A stretch of DNA of 64,000 nt from Punctularia strigosozonata HHB-11173 SS5 (GCF_000264995.1 NW_006767441.1:1252370-1316369); one strand, 5' to 3'; numbered from the stretch's first letter, positions 22,901 through 34,121 are shown. The notes: a model not told the origin generated them from the letters alone. Numbers and translations are program-made.

Positions 22901-23876
22901 TCAACACACTTCCCTTCCGCTCTCTCGCCCTCTCCACCGCGAGTCGCGCAGGAGTAGGGGCGATGATTCCCGTCTGCGCGTTCTCTAACGCGACAGCGCG
23001 TTGGTGTAGCTTGGTGATGGGCGTCTTGCCCTTCACGTCGATCACCGGCGTCGCACTGAATATATGCGTATGTGGCGAACGCGTGGCTGCCCCATAAGAT
23101 GGCGGCGTGGTGGATGATGAACCCGCGGCCTCGGTGCCCTCCGAGTCGTAATGCGCCAGTCTGCGGGCGATGAATCCGGGGATGGAGTATGGGCGGGGAA
23201 TATTGTAACTGGAGGGGAGGCCGGTATGGAGGCCAAGGGAGTTGTCGTTGGTCGGAGAGATGATGGATGTGGATGTGAGGCCGGAGGCGGTGGACGCTCG
23301 ATAGTGTTGGCGGGGGATAGGGGTGATCGTATCGTCTCCGTTTTCCGTGCCGTCGTCGTGCGAGTGGAGGGTGAACGTGTCAGAGTCCTGTGTATGGCGT
23401 TGCGGCATGCCTGAAGTCAGGCGCGTCGCGATAGGCCGGGGGCCCGGCACTGACGAAGATGAAGCTACAGGAGCTCGCGTTCGGGAAGACGTAGCAGCCT
23501 GGTTCGGCTGGTGTTGCGCGGGCGCATATGCGCGTCCGCCATTCGCCATATTCTGTGCCTTCACTGTTTTCCACTTTTCTGCCCAGTTTTGGCCCTTGAG
23601 TGTACCCAGTTTTAGGAGCTTGCCGTAGTACACAACCTCGTTCTGCGGATCGAGCCCCCGCTCGTGCAAGACGTCATTGTATGCTTTGAATACGGCGAGA
23701 AAGGTGGTCGCTGAGGGCCCGGCTCGTTCAACGACACGATCCAGAAAAGCGATCTCGTCGTCTGTGAGGCCGAGCAGATCTGGGACCGAGTGCGTGGACG
23801 AAAGCGAGACGTCTGCGTGGTTGAGAATGCCTGGTCGTGCGGGAGAGGAAGCGCGAGGTGGCATAAATCTCGACAT
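19919..23876 (-). CDS. Sfi1-like centrin-binding spindle pole body protein
   Basis: A long multi-exon minus-strand gene. From about 22,700 down to 20,450 it is a series of short helical repeats carrying a tryptophan or aliphatic-aromatic core (for example LALHRWRAKT, LRLAMRVWADKL, VRDAWARWRQAY, ALQKWKERR, RAFGIWHSKT, FHRWLQSARAAR). These match the centrin-binding repeats of Sfi1, the filament that organises spindle-pole-body duplication. The N-terminus (from ATG 23876) and the Ser/Pro/Arg-rich C-terminus (stop at 19919) look disordered. Exact exon borders in the repeat region were not all fixed. The frame extending upstream to about 24,125 is probably leader. The Sfi1 assignment rests on repeat pattern and gene size. 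Confidence 0.8.
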
Positions 23877-24272
23877 AGTAGTCCGCAGTTTCCAAAAATG
23901 TACAGCGAGGACTAGCAGCACGTCTTGAAAATCATGGCCAAGCTGGTAAAGAGATCCTGCAAGCCTCGAGCTCCAGCGCGAGCCGTTGATCCAGAACAGG
24001 AAAAGGTCACGTGCCCGTGTATTGTGCAGGCGGTCCGGACCGGCATCCGTGTTCAGCGCTCGGCAGGATATTCCCAAGCAGGCATTATTTCCACCAGACA
24101 AATTTCCGCTATTTATGAGATTCACCGAACCTTGTAAAAATGCTTGTCATCATAATGGGAGCTTGGACGTACGGAAGCCTATAGTACAGAGATAGAACTG
24201 CGCTACAAATCCCAAGAACGTGAGAGTATGATACAGTACAACGATGTGAGAGGTCGTCCGACTGGCGATAGA

Positions 24273-25709
24273 TCAGAAGTGGATGCGGATAGCAGCGTCC
24301 TGTGACGACTCCTGCGGACAGTACGGGCACTTCACCCGTCTGCATAAACAGTCGTCGTGAGCGACCCCGCAAAACAGTGTCGAAGAAACCGAAGCACTCA
24401 CCCTCCGGCCTTGCTCAGTTTGTTCAAGCTGTCCTTGGCGATGACATGCCCGCACGTCATCATCATCGGCGGATTATGCTCCGTCGTCTGCTCCTTCGAC
24501 ACGGGGCACGCGAAGATGGAGTGGTACCTGTTCTCGGCCGGTACGGGCACCTCGATCGGGAGCTCGTCGGTATGGCTCCACTCGCTCCTGCGCTCGCGCA
24601 TCACCCTGCGGCCCTTCTCGATCCGCGCGAGTGCACCGCCGCCGCCTACGTCGCCCACGACGCGCAGCGGCGCCTGCCGGCTCATGCCCAACCGCGCGCA
24701 GTACTCCTTCGCGAACACGTGCTCGAGGTCAAAGTGCAACGAGGGCGAGGCGAGGTCGGCGTAGGGCGACGCTTGCAGGCGCGCGAGCGGGAGGTAGGCG
24801 GGGCAAGTCATCAGCCGCGTGATCTCGTGGAAATATTGCTGGTGAAAGGGGCCAAAGTTGGCGCGCGCGTAGTTGAGTGCGAGGAGGGGCTCAGGAGGGT
24901 GCGAAGCGAGGAGGAGGCGGATGTATTGAGAGCGGTGGAGGAGGAATTCCAACGGAGATGAACGAGCTTCAAGGAAGGATCGGTTCTTCTGCGCCCAGCT
25001 GGTCCATACGAGTATAAGTGGGACAGTCGAGGTGGGATCACGGAATACATACTCGAGTGCAGGACCAATGTCATGGCTCTTGATTGCGGTCAGAATGCGG
25101 AACAGATCCACAAACTGTGCGTTAAGCCCAGGAGGAATGTTGATATCAGATTCCTAGCAAACGTTAGCGCAGGGTCCGGGGCCTGGCTCTTGAGCATAAC
25201 TCACAGATGTCACCGCTTCCGCGATGTCGAACTGCCCCGTGCGCAGATAGTGCAGAGCTATCGTCTTTTCGAGTGCAGCCCGAGCCTCCGGAGATGTAAA
25301 TAACGGGTCATACTCTGGCAGAGGATTCGTAAACCGCTGCAACAGTGACAGTCGGTTAGTCCTCACGCACGGGTTAAATCGCAGTACGCACCTTGTCTAG
25401 GACCTTCCCGATCTTCGACAGTACGTTGTAGATCTCCTTCTGTCTGTTGTCCAAGTCCTTCTTCCTCCCCTCAACAAGCTTAGGCAGCACAGTCAGCGTG
25501 TTCTGCAACGCCTCCCTACTGTCCTGCGAGAGCTCGGCCGACGAGCTCTCCGAGAGGATGATGCTTGCCTCCACCTGGTTCTTGGCATCGTTAAGCGACT
25601 TGAGGAGCGAGTTCAGGGAGTCATGGATCGACGGTGACTTCGCTTTGGCGGCCGATTCGGACGAGGTGAGTTGCTGGAGCTTATCAAGCTCCTTCAGTGC
25701 TGCATCCAT
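24273..25709 (-). CDS. RMD5: GID/CTLH ubiquitin-ligase subunit RMD5 (GID2)
   Basis: Four exons, 25392-25709, 25205-25336, 24402-25153 and 24273-24339, join to 422 residues. The N-terminal region is helical. The central LisH/CTLH/CRA part (IALHYLRTGQFDIAEAVTS, FVDLFRILTAIKSHDIGPAL) mediates assembly of the complex. The C-terminus is a degenerate RING (CPVSKEQT, MMMTCGHVIAKDSL, VKCPYCPQES) typical of RMD5/GID2. With its RING partner GID9 this protein forms the catalytic module of the GID E3 ligase, which in yeast degrades gluconeogenic enzymes. The last intron splits the RING between its CGH and CPYC halves. Confidence 0.92.
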
Positions 25710-25828
25710 GGCGGCCCCAGGTCCCAGAGGGTCTCCCGCAGCGTAATCGGACGTGCCGTGTAGGCGCCTAAATTCAATGTTTTCGCGCGCCTATAATTTG
25801 CGTCTGTTACTCAACCAGTCTGTTCCTA

Positions 25829-26053
25829 CAGTCGAACATCTCATAACGCATAGCATCGGTTACACCCTCATTGCTATGCATTATCAAGTTTATGCACTTC
25901 CAGCAGCTGACCCTAACCCTATGAAATCCCAAGAAGGTAATCCCTAACCCTAAGTTCACGCTCAAGGCGCTGCTAACATCACGTGCAGGTCCCAGCGTGA
26001 GCTCTTTACATAATGTTCAGGGGCTTACAGTGATCCACCGTTCCTCTGGACAG
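25829..26053 (+). repeat. Left copy of a two-module repeat flanking the island
   Basis: Module one begins CAGTCGAACAT after a TA and contains an imperfect hairpin (ATAACGCATAGCA at 25843-25855 with TGCTATGCATTAT at 25872-25884, 12 of 13 paired). Module two is CAGTGATCCACCGTTCC, running on through TGGACAG, at 26028-26053. The same two modules in the same order and at nearly the same spacing recur at 33707-33936. The sequence between the modules differs. TA followed by CAGT recalls the ends of Tc1/pogo-type transposons, but no inverted partner was found, so these may be solo ends or small non-autonomous copies. Confidence 0.65.
25911..25953 (+). repeat. Short interstitial telomere-like repeats
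   Basis: CCCTAACCCTA at 25911-25921 and CCCTAACCCTAA at 25942-25953 are each two units of the fungal telomere repeat (TTAGGG on the other strand), 20 nt apart. They lie inside the left flanking repeat. Two units each is little and could be chance. If real, they would mark an old end-repair or insertion event. Confidence 0.4.
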
Positions 26054-27424
26054 CACCACTCCCTTGGACACGGGCTAATTTCTCCACATCGCCTGACTCT
26101 TTCCTCTTGATTATTTATATATATATACATCCAATGGATCCTCACCATCTCTTGTACACCGCCATTTTGGTCCCACGCCCCAGCACACTGGGAGGTGCAG
26201 GCGGAGGCTGAACGAAGGGCCAGCTGATGGCTACATGGTCACTACGTGGCTCAGGTCTGGCTGATCGGACTAGATACCAGGCTCGTAACATGTAGAGGAC
26301 GGGGGGCATCCATATCTATGTCACACGCAACTACAGATGTTGAGCAACTGCAAGACCCGTGACTTGCTGATCCACCGCGACCCGTGCGCGTCGTGTCGTG
26401 TCGCGTCGTATTAGTCACGTTGACCATTATAAAAGACAGCATGCCCGGCCTTCTCCTTCACGGGCCTGCGCCTGGCATTCGCATGGGCTTTAGAGCTGAC
26501 GCTGGCATTTCCGCCGACGCCCTTACAAGCAGCCCATGCGCTTGCCATGATCAGTGCGCGTACTGAGGCAGCCAAGAGTAGGGGCGGCCAACCTGCCCAT
26601 GCTCTTTGCTGCCCCCGTTGCTCGGGTTGCTCTCGTCTGACCCGCCCCTCTTTCTGCGCTCAGCCTGGCGACGTTGGCCATGTTCGAGTGAGTCGCGCAG
26701 CTGTACATGCTGTGCAACACTGATGTCATTGCTCGGCTCAGCGCTCGCGTCACAATTTCGCGAAGTCCCAGAGTTTGCACACATGCAAATTCGCCACCAT
26801 CCGCCACCCATCGCCTCGCGTCCAACGCAGAAGGACGTCTTGCAACGCCGCGCCGGCGCGACAAAGCATGTTAGCCCCCGCATTGCTTAGGCGAGCTGCA
26901 GAGCACCGCAGCCCGCCAACGAGCCGGACGACGCTCGCCATCGAGCGCTATCCGGCGCTCGCCCTCGAGCCCGACCCGACGCTCGCCCTTGAACGGCCCC
27001 AACGCGCCTACCAGAATTCCCGCGCTCCAGCGCGCTCGCCTCCGGCTTCGACATCCGCCCCGCCTGCCCAAAGGCTCGTCGTCCGCCCCGCCCGCCCGAA
27101 GCCTCCTCGTCCCCGCGTCCCTAGACTCGCCATCGAAGACGCCCCGACGGTCGCCCTCGAACACACGCCACGCCCACCGTCGAGCGTGTCCTCGACCGCG
27201 ACCCGGCGCTCGCCCTCTGCCACATCCCGCACCCTCTATCCTCGGTCACCCGCGCTCCGCGCTCGCTGTCAAGCACACCCCGCGGCCAAGCGCACCTCGC
27301 CCTCTTCGTCAATCGCGCCCCTCGCTCGCGGTCAACCGCGCCCCGCCCGCGCTTGGCGTCAACCGCGCCGCTGCGCTCATCCGCGCTCAGGACGTTGCGT
27401 TACAAGCTACGGCGTTGGGTTACG
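26054..27424. other. Low-complexity, C-rich part of the accessory island
   Basis: No conserved gene was recognised. From about 26,880 to 27,400 the plus strand is strikingly C-rich with loosely repeated GCTCGCCCTCGA-like units. An open frame runs from 26775 to 27473 (232 codons, rich in Ala, Pro, Arg and Ser), and a second frame is open over part of the same stretch. Both open frames probably reflect the composition. A 15-nt string ACACCGCCATTTTGG (26156-26170) recurs at 34455-34469. Confidence 0.5.
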
Positions 27425-30400
27425 CTATGCGGCATTCTTCTGTGCGTCTGCCTTCGCCCGTTTGCTACTTTGACTATGCTGATATCGCCTTGCTGCAGCA
27501 TAGTGGTGGCTCGTACGGTCTTCATAATGCAGGATCGGCTCCCAGAGTGCGCGGGGCAGGCAGCGGCGAAGAAGGTGTGCGTTGTGGAAGGCATGTGCGT
27601 TGATGATGTAGCTTTGTTCCGCTTCGTTGTGTTGTACAAAATGCTCGATGATATCCGACTCTTTCCGCTCTTGTTTTCTCTTCCGTTGGCCCGTAGCGCT
27701 GCAGCGTCCAGCAACGCAATCGTGCTGGACATTCTGGGCGAATCGTATGCTCTGCAGTTCGAATATCAGCGCCTTGCATTGCGAATCGACCGGCCGTTGC
27801 CCACCTTCGTAGGTATGATCAATATAGTCACTTCGCCAAGACGCCTTGCAAGTGTAGGCATGCTAAAGATACGATGTCGCTCAGAACCCAGATGGAACTG
27901 ATCAAGTAGCACAACGGCATCCGACGTCGTCGTGCTATCGAGGATCTCAACAATGCGACCGATGATAACCTCGTTCTATGGAGATGCTGAACGTCAAACA
28001 GTGTTACAAAAGACTGATATCGAGCCTCACATTCAGCGGTGATTGGGTGAACACCCATGACCCAGGCATGCAAACATCTTGGGATTGTGCTACGACATGC
28101 GAGCAAGGTGTCCACAGTGAGGTTTGATCATATGCATCGGCATTGACGGCGTTGACGGCCTTGGTATCCGCAAGCTTGATGATAGGCCGCGCCGTTCGTT
28201 TATTGCCCTGACGAACAATCGGGACATGCCTAACCGAACCTTCAAACATGGCATAAGTAGGTTGCCGGGCAACATCAAGCATGTGGGCATTACCGGCGAT
28301 GGCAGGCTCGGTTTCGCACCATCCAAGGTGTCGTTGGATGCTGGGGCGGATGTTCATGTAATTACGCACCCCAGCCCCTGCTTGGGTCCATGATTCATCT
28401 CCAGTCCCTTGCTCAACACACCAGAAGCCACCATTCAGGCGACGCTTCATGCCCTCGATGTGCGAAAGACTTTTAGCAATGTCGCGACTCGGGGCAAGGT
28501 GATTAGAGTAAACAGAACTCAATCGGAAGATCGCATTGAACGATTCTTGGGATTCGGTGATCGCGTTGATGAGATTTCCGTGTCTTCGGATGTCCTCCTC
28601 GAGATGCGCAGCCAGCAGGTGTAGCTTGGTCTTTTCGACAATCTTCGAAGGATCTATGGCTGTGATGAGGTCCACGACATTTGCTGCCGCAGTTACGACA
28701 TCCGCCTTGAGAGTATGTTAAGCAGAGCTCAGATTGTAGTGAAAGATTGGGCACGTACAACGTATTCGTCGAGATGGTCAATCTCAGGAAACCATAGAAG
28801 TGCGTTTAATTCTCCAGAGGCCTTCCAAAGATCATAATGAGCATGCGTTGGACTCAGATCATACACATGGAATGACGCAGTTTGGCCCAGAATCTTAAAC
28901 TGCCGACCGATGAGAGAGCCAGCATACTGCATGATGTAGTCAGCTCGAATAGCAGGGATGGATAGAGCATCTGTGTTCGTAGATGCCAAACGCAGCGAAA
29001 ACGTCTTCTTCTGGCTGTCCTTCCATGCCGGGTGTGACCAATGCCAGATGTACTTGAGAAGCCCAAGAAGAACGGTGTGGAGGAGTTCAATGGGCGTATC
29101 TCGGTGTATGTCCAAACCTGTCCCGTTTTCGTCAGCGAAAGATCAACAAGTCCTCAGCAGCACAGAGTCAAACCTGGCATCGTCAGAAATGGGTTGATAA
29201 TGTCGTGGGCATGTTCATGTAGCCAGGACTTCAGCTCATTCGACACAGATTCGCGTGTCCTCGACAAATCAGAAGTCCGAATTTGCTTGAATCGGGATAT
29301 GAGCTGCTCGATCCAATATTGAGCATACGCATCCTTGACCCCGGTTTCAGTCTGTCGTTCCTTGATGGGCTGCATCACTCCTTCGCATGCCATATCGAGT
29401 TGTGCACAAACTTCCTGAAATGTATCCGGTGCAGTACGAGGTTCACCAGCCTGATGGCGAGCGCATGTTAGCATCGATGGCCTAAATGTGAATCAGGCCT
29501 ACCTCAAAGAGTGAGTGATAAACCTCCGGAGCCTCCTTGGACTTCTTGGTCCCCCCTGCCTTGCACTTTCGACATTTACAGTTGCCTCCCCCCCCGATGT
29601 GCGAGCTCATCTCGCTCTGCATTGGGTTGTCAGCAGGGTCGCTGTTGACGAAGATTCGTATCTTTGCAGGTGCTTGCGTGCGCGCATCGTGTACACAGAA
29701 CGGATCCATGTGTGTTGATCTTAGATGATATAATTGGTGAGTCTATGCCATACACTGCGCAGATACTGGTACGTGCTGGACAATTTTCTTGAAGGACATG
29801 AACTGCTCTGGGATGGAGGCGTATTGCGAGGTCGACACAAAATGTATGTGGTATTCCTGCTGCAAAAGCTTCCGAGGCAGATTACGGTGAGTGATGTACG
29901 CGTTGTTGTGTTTGTTGAACGACTTCGAGCGGTTTCCCGATACGTCATCTCCCCAGTAGTCGACAAAGCTTGAATACATCGGCTGGCCCTTCGCTATTGC
30001 TCGGAGTGGATTCGGTCTGTTGGGCATATGGCGCAGAAATGATTGTATCTGATCAGACTCCGCAAGAAAATCTGAAAGCTCAACCTGAGAATGACACATG
30101 AGGAATGAATCTCAGGCTGAACATACCACTGCAGATAGGAATGGACTTCCGTGCCTCTAGGTCCAACAAGTTGTACTGCAATCTCGACACCGGTATGGTG
30201 ATGATCTGGTCACTCATAGTTGCATCCTATGACCAGGGAGAATTGAGCGAAACATTTGTAGCATACATCCATGCGTACATACCTCAATGGGGGTGTTGAC
30301 CTTGAAGGCATCGGCAGACATCTGACCTTTCATGATAACCCACCGTACGGGCACAACATATGTTCCGTCATGAAGCTGGGCAAACTCTTTCACATAGTAG

Positions 30401-31608
30401 TGCTTCGAATGTCCATCGGCAGCCCACATTGGCGTTAACATATCCAGGTCATAACCCGTATGCATCTTTCCAGTGTGCCAAAAGTCTGTAATGGGGCCAT
30501 CAGGAACCTCAGGATATATTCGGATGCAGTTGCGCGTCTTGGTGTTGACCAGTCCTGTGAAGGCTGTGTCTAAGGCGCGTACTCTGCAGACTCAGAGTTT
30601 CGACAACTTACGATGCTCACGATCTCTCGGGGGTCAAGCATGTAGAAGATGTTTCCCTTTGATGATTTGGACTCGTGCACCGACACAGCACTCTGCTTTG
30701 CAACACTCTCTTGCGTTTTACGAAGTTGGTTCAAGCTTGGTACATCTCGTGCCTCACTCTCCCGCATGACCCAGAGGATGAGCCGCATCAACGCGTCGGA
30801 TATCCGAATACGTGGAAGGCTATCCAGTAAGTCAAGCAAGAACATCTGGATGCCATGAGTTAACATTTATGTGGTGCATGTCCTGATCTGTACCGTTTTT
30901 GATCCGTAAGGGAACCATTCCTTGTTTTGAGCCTGCGGCAAGGCTTCGCCCAACCTTTCACGAACTTCCTCCAGCGTTGGGAGTCCGTATTCTTTTGATC
31001 AAGGTGAGTGATTCAGGTGCTATTTGAACAGATTTTGAAGGCAACTGACGCATATTCTGACAGACATCGGCAAGTACGTCGTCATCATCATCGGTGGTGT
31101 GCCATAACAGCTCCTCGACCACGGAGCTTCCGCCGTCGTTATCATCCGTGTCTTCTTGTTGGTTATAGAGGCCCATATGCTCTACTTCACGCTCCCATCT
31201 CTTTCTCACCTCAGCGGAGGTGTCTGATATGAACCCCAGGTCGACATCCGTCGAATCAAAATCGGCCATGAGACGACACTCATCTTCTGAGATGGTGCGC
31301 AACCCTTGATGTTTCTGAGATGAACTTGACGCGAACATGTTTAGCCGCATGGGGTTATTGGAAGCAGCAAGTTCTTCTCGTGCTTCAGCACGCTGCACTT
31401 CTTCTGCAGCCCGATGGTGTTCTTCGGTCCGTTCAAACTCTGCAAGCATCTTCATGTGGGCCGCACTTGGCACATGAGATGCAAGGAAGCTCTTCCGTGT
31501 GAGCCATGGTGCTGATCGTTGACCACCAATAGCAAGGCATGCTGAACATCGGACTTTGGCACCATCCCCCGAGATCTTCGCACCTGAGTCCACGACACAG
31601 GTGAGCAT
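27425..31608 (-). CDS. Large transposase-like protein of an Agaricomycete mobile element
   Basis: A roughly 12-exon gene of about 1,100 residues that reads intact with ordinary introns. From ATG 31608 the N-terminus has a C-x2-C...H-x5-H zinc-finger-like motif ([19 protein letters not shown]) and an acidic linker. The middle has [19 protein letters not shown] and [17 protein letters not shown], then [18 protein letters not shown]. The later part has [17 protein letters not shown] with [15 protein letters not shown]. The C-terminus carries IVEILDS...[14 protein letters not shown] and a Cys/His cluster ([26 protein letters not shown]). The LLH...LG...W pattern and the KLHLL...E..N part resemble the TNP2/CACTA-like and Plavaka-like transposase core; this is inference, with no database check. 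From memory the family is multicopy in Agaricomycetes. The last two introns (near 28,010 and 27,770) extend the protein well past the first stop, at 28004. Confidence 0.75.
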
Positions 31609-32001
31609 CACTGTGACCAACACATTTCGTGGCACCTGTCCTTTGATATTATATACTTACATGGAGGTAATGGAGTACCAACAGCAGGCATTTTTGAACG
31701 GAAGCAAGAAGCAAGCAATGACAGAGCGACTCAGGGGTGGGCGCACTCATTCACTCGATATGCTCAGCATGTTCGTTGTTGGTCTATTGACACCTTTTGA
31801 CAGCTGTCAACATGCCAGTCATCGTTTTTTGGCCCTGAATCATGGCTACCAAATAGTCAAGTCCAAGCGCCTCCCCGGCGCTGAACGACAAGGCCTTGAA
31901 TGTGTTTTGGTGGCGCAAAGAGCGCACCGGGTCTTTGTGGCTGAGTCACAGGTGCGTCAAATTTTGCGCATCTTCCTTGTCCTTCCCCCTCATCTGTCAC
32001 T
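31609..32001. promoter_or_regulatory. Shared divergent promoter of the two element genes
   Basis: This 393-nt region separates the two element genes. It includes a perfect 14-nt palindrome, TTGACAGCTGTCAA, at 31797-31810. Another TTGACA lies a few bases upstream (31788-31793). A palindrome midway between divergent genes is a natural site for a dimeric DNA-binding protein, possibly the element's own zinc-finger protein; that is inference. Confidence 0.45.
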
Positions 32002-33363
32002 ATGTCTTCATCGCCCTCCGATGCTGATAAGGAGCGTCTTCTCGCTGCCATGGATGCTGAAGACAGTCCCATGCCGTGGCCTCCGCCACAAAAGAGGAAG
32101 CGAACGGATGGATGTGATAGTGGCGAAGATCCCGGCGATGGATCATCCAGGGATGCGGAGGAGAATGATGAAGATGTGCTACCCTCGACGTCCATAGTTC
32201 CGACAACAACGACCCACGCCGCCAACAAGAATGTGCAGCAGCTGTTCCGTCAGCTTTCGCGGGCGTACAAATTGACACCTGCGCAGAGCGATATGATACT
32301 CTCATGCTCTAAGGTGATCATTTCTACCGCTTAATTTGCATCTTTCTCATACATGAATAGATGAGCAGCCAGGAACGTGATGGTTATATCCTCGCGATGG
32401 TTATGAGCCTCCAAAATAAGGTTGACGACATAACCACAAATCAGCCTCAGTTTGTTGTGGCAGCCGATACTGATGTATGTCAATCACTTCCGAGAATCAC
32501 GTCGCTGACTTGTGGCTTGCAGAAAAACATCGAAAAGTATGCGCTTGCAGTTTTCACGTCGGCCAAAGTGCTTAGCTTCAAAGGTGCTATCCCCGCAAAG
32601 CACCTTGAGGTAATGTGCATGATCAGCTGTATTTGCACCATAGTGATCCTCATGATGTCTCTCACCAGGATATCGTCAAGCGGCAGCGGTTTGGGCTACC
32701 TCCAAACATTGAGAAGAACGCTGCGGCGTGGGCGAAGGTTTACGACCGTATCTTACATCACTTCACTCAACTCCGATCGAAGATCAAGAAGCTTGTACGT
32801 GTCTTGCAATCATTGCAGACAGTCACTGACATTCTTGTTACGGGCAGATCGTGCACAGTCTCATGCACATGGCCTTGGTACAGGAAGATGGCAAGAGTGT
32901 GGAGAAACTCGTATTGCGACCAAAGGATGACCGACAAACACTGTACGACGTCACGTCTGCCATTGTTGGTGACAATCTTGCCGTTACTGCCGCTTTTGCC
33001 AGTCGGGTTGCCGTCATGGTACGTGCTACTATTCATATCCGCTCCCTTCATCATCTGATCATCACCCAGCGTGCAATCCTTCTGCAAGGTGGCGATCGGA
33101 GGACTTACTGGGACCGTGTTGACGCGCGGTTGGAATGGCTGCGGAAAAATTCAGGCGAGGTGAAGCGACTGCAAAGGTGAGTTCGAGCGTGGACACTTTC
33201 AACGTATCAACGCTGATGTGGTCGATCATCTGTCAGGGCACTCAAGAGCATCGTCAAGGAGGACCAACAACAACATGGTAGTGCACCTGATGAGGAGATC
33301 AACGAAGTTCCCGATGATTTCCAGTGCGGGGTTGACGAGCAGCTTCCGGGTGATATGGCGTAG
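32002..33363 (+). CDS. Element-borne 347-residue protein of unknown function
   Basis: The seven exons are 32002-32313, 32361-32474, 32523-32609, 32669-32794, 32848-33018, 33070-33176 and 33237-33363. All phases are consistent and give 347 residues. The first 75 residues are acidic and disordered with a basic KRKR patch that could be a nuclear signal. The rest is predicted mostly helical (QQLFRQLSRAYKLTPAQSDM, DIVKRQRFGLPPNIEKNAAA, RAILLQGGDRRTYWDRVDAR, RLEWLRKNSGEVKRLQRAL). No enzyme motif is seen. It is divergent from the transposase-like gene and probably functions with it, for example as an accessory or DNA-binding factor. I do not recognise the family. Confidence 0.75.
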
Positions 33364-33706
33364 ATGCAAAATGTACGGTGTATGCAGAATGTGATTCCAG
33401 ATGCGATATATATAAATACAGCTGTTTGTTTCATGATAGTTTGGATCTCATCGGTATATCGGCATCGTGGGTGTGTCCCATATATGGGATGGGAGACAGG
33501 ATGGCACACAATACATGGCGACTGGATCTTCGGCTGGCAGCAGGCTGAGAATTCATTGACATGCCAGTAGAAATGGGGCCACGCTGGGGTGATTGGACAG
33601 CTCTGAATTAACTCTCTCTTAAGAAGAATCCGGAACTGGATAATACAGAGGACTTCGAAATCAGGGGGTCACGTCTCGAATAACGGATTCAAATGCGGTA
33701 TACATA

Positions 33707-33936
33707 CAGTCGAACACCTTATAATGCATAGGGTGATAATGCATAAATCTGATAATGCATCGGTTTTGGCCTGTAACCACCATGGTTTGCAGGGAATTGC
33801 CGGCAAATTGCATAATTGCATAACGCATAGCCCAAATCGTACCTTTATGCATTATCAGATAGGCTGGGCATACCATATATGGCTATATATCTTCCATATA
33901 TAGACAAGTACAGTGATCCACCGTTCCCTTGGACAG
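33707..33936 (+). repeat. Right copy of the two-module flanking repeat
   Basis: Module one starts CAGTCGAACACC at 33707, again after TA, and is followed by several ATAATGCAT/ATAACGCAT units. One pair forms a hairpin (33820-33829 with 33846-33855, 9 of 10 paired). Module two, CAGTGATCCACCGTTCC and on through TGGACAG, lies at 33911-33936. Orientation and module spacing match the copy at 25829-26053, so the two are direct rather than inverted repeats, about 7.9 kb apart. Confidence 0.65.
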
Positions 33937-34093
33937 GAAAAATTGTACTGCGCATTGCTCCTCCCATGGGCTCTCGTTCTTCTTTAAATTAGCATCATTA
34001 GTTAGCTGTACATCCTGCCCATCTACACAAATATTTTTGGAGTAGTAGGTATCCTAAAAAAATTATGAGAGCCATAATACGGATGACCCCCTC

Positions 34094-34121
34094 ACAGCCA
34101 CTTTACCGTTCCTCTGGACAG
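34094..34121 (+). repeat. Third, partial copy of the TGGACAG module
   Basis: The 3' 17 nt (ACCGTTCCTCTGGACAG, 34105-34121) is identical to the left copy of module two, but the 5' part has diverged (CAGCCACTTT). It lies in the same orientation, about 180 nt past the right copy. It suggests a repeat family already present around the insertion site. Confidence 0.55.

Larger units (their letters stand above)
27425..33363. mobile_element. Putative two-gene DNA transposon, ends uncertain
   Basis: The transposase-like gene (27425-31608) and the 347-residue gene (32002-33363) are divergent, 393 nt apart, and both read intact. Neither resembles the flanking housekeeping genes, and they sit in the only long gene-poor island of the window. 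Diverged copies of the same short repeats lie outside both (25829-26053 and 33707-33936, with a further partial copy at 34094-34121). No convincing terminal inverted repeat or target duplication was found by eye, so true ends may lie anywhere from about 25.8 to 27.4 kb on the left and 33.4 to 34.1 kb on the right. Confidence 0.6.

Noticed and set aside
23877-24125. N-terminal extension of the Sfi1-like gene
   Set aside because: The frame is open but not protein-like, and MSRFMPPRASS is a natural start; probably leader.
31556-32197. 213-codon plus-strand frame overlapping the divergent element promoter
   Set aside because: It overlaps the first exons of both element genes in other frames and has no protein-like pattern.
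25829-33936. Reading the flanking repeats as long terminal repeats of a retroelement
   Set aside because: The repeats are short and diverged with different interiors, and the enclosed genes show no reverse transcriptase, protease or integrase motifs.
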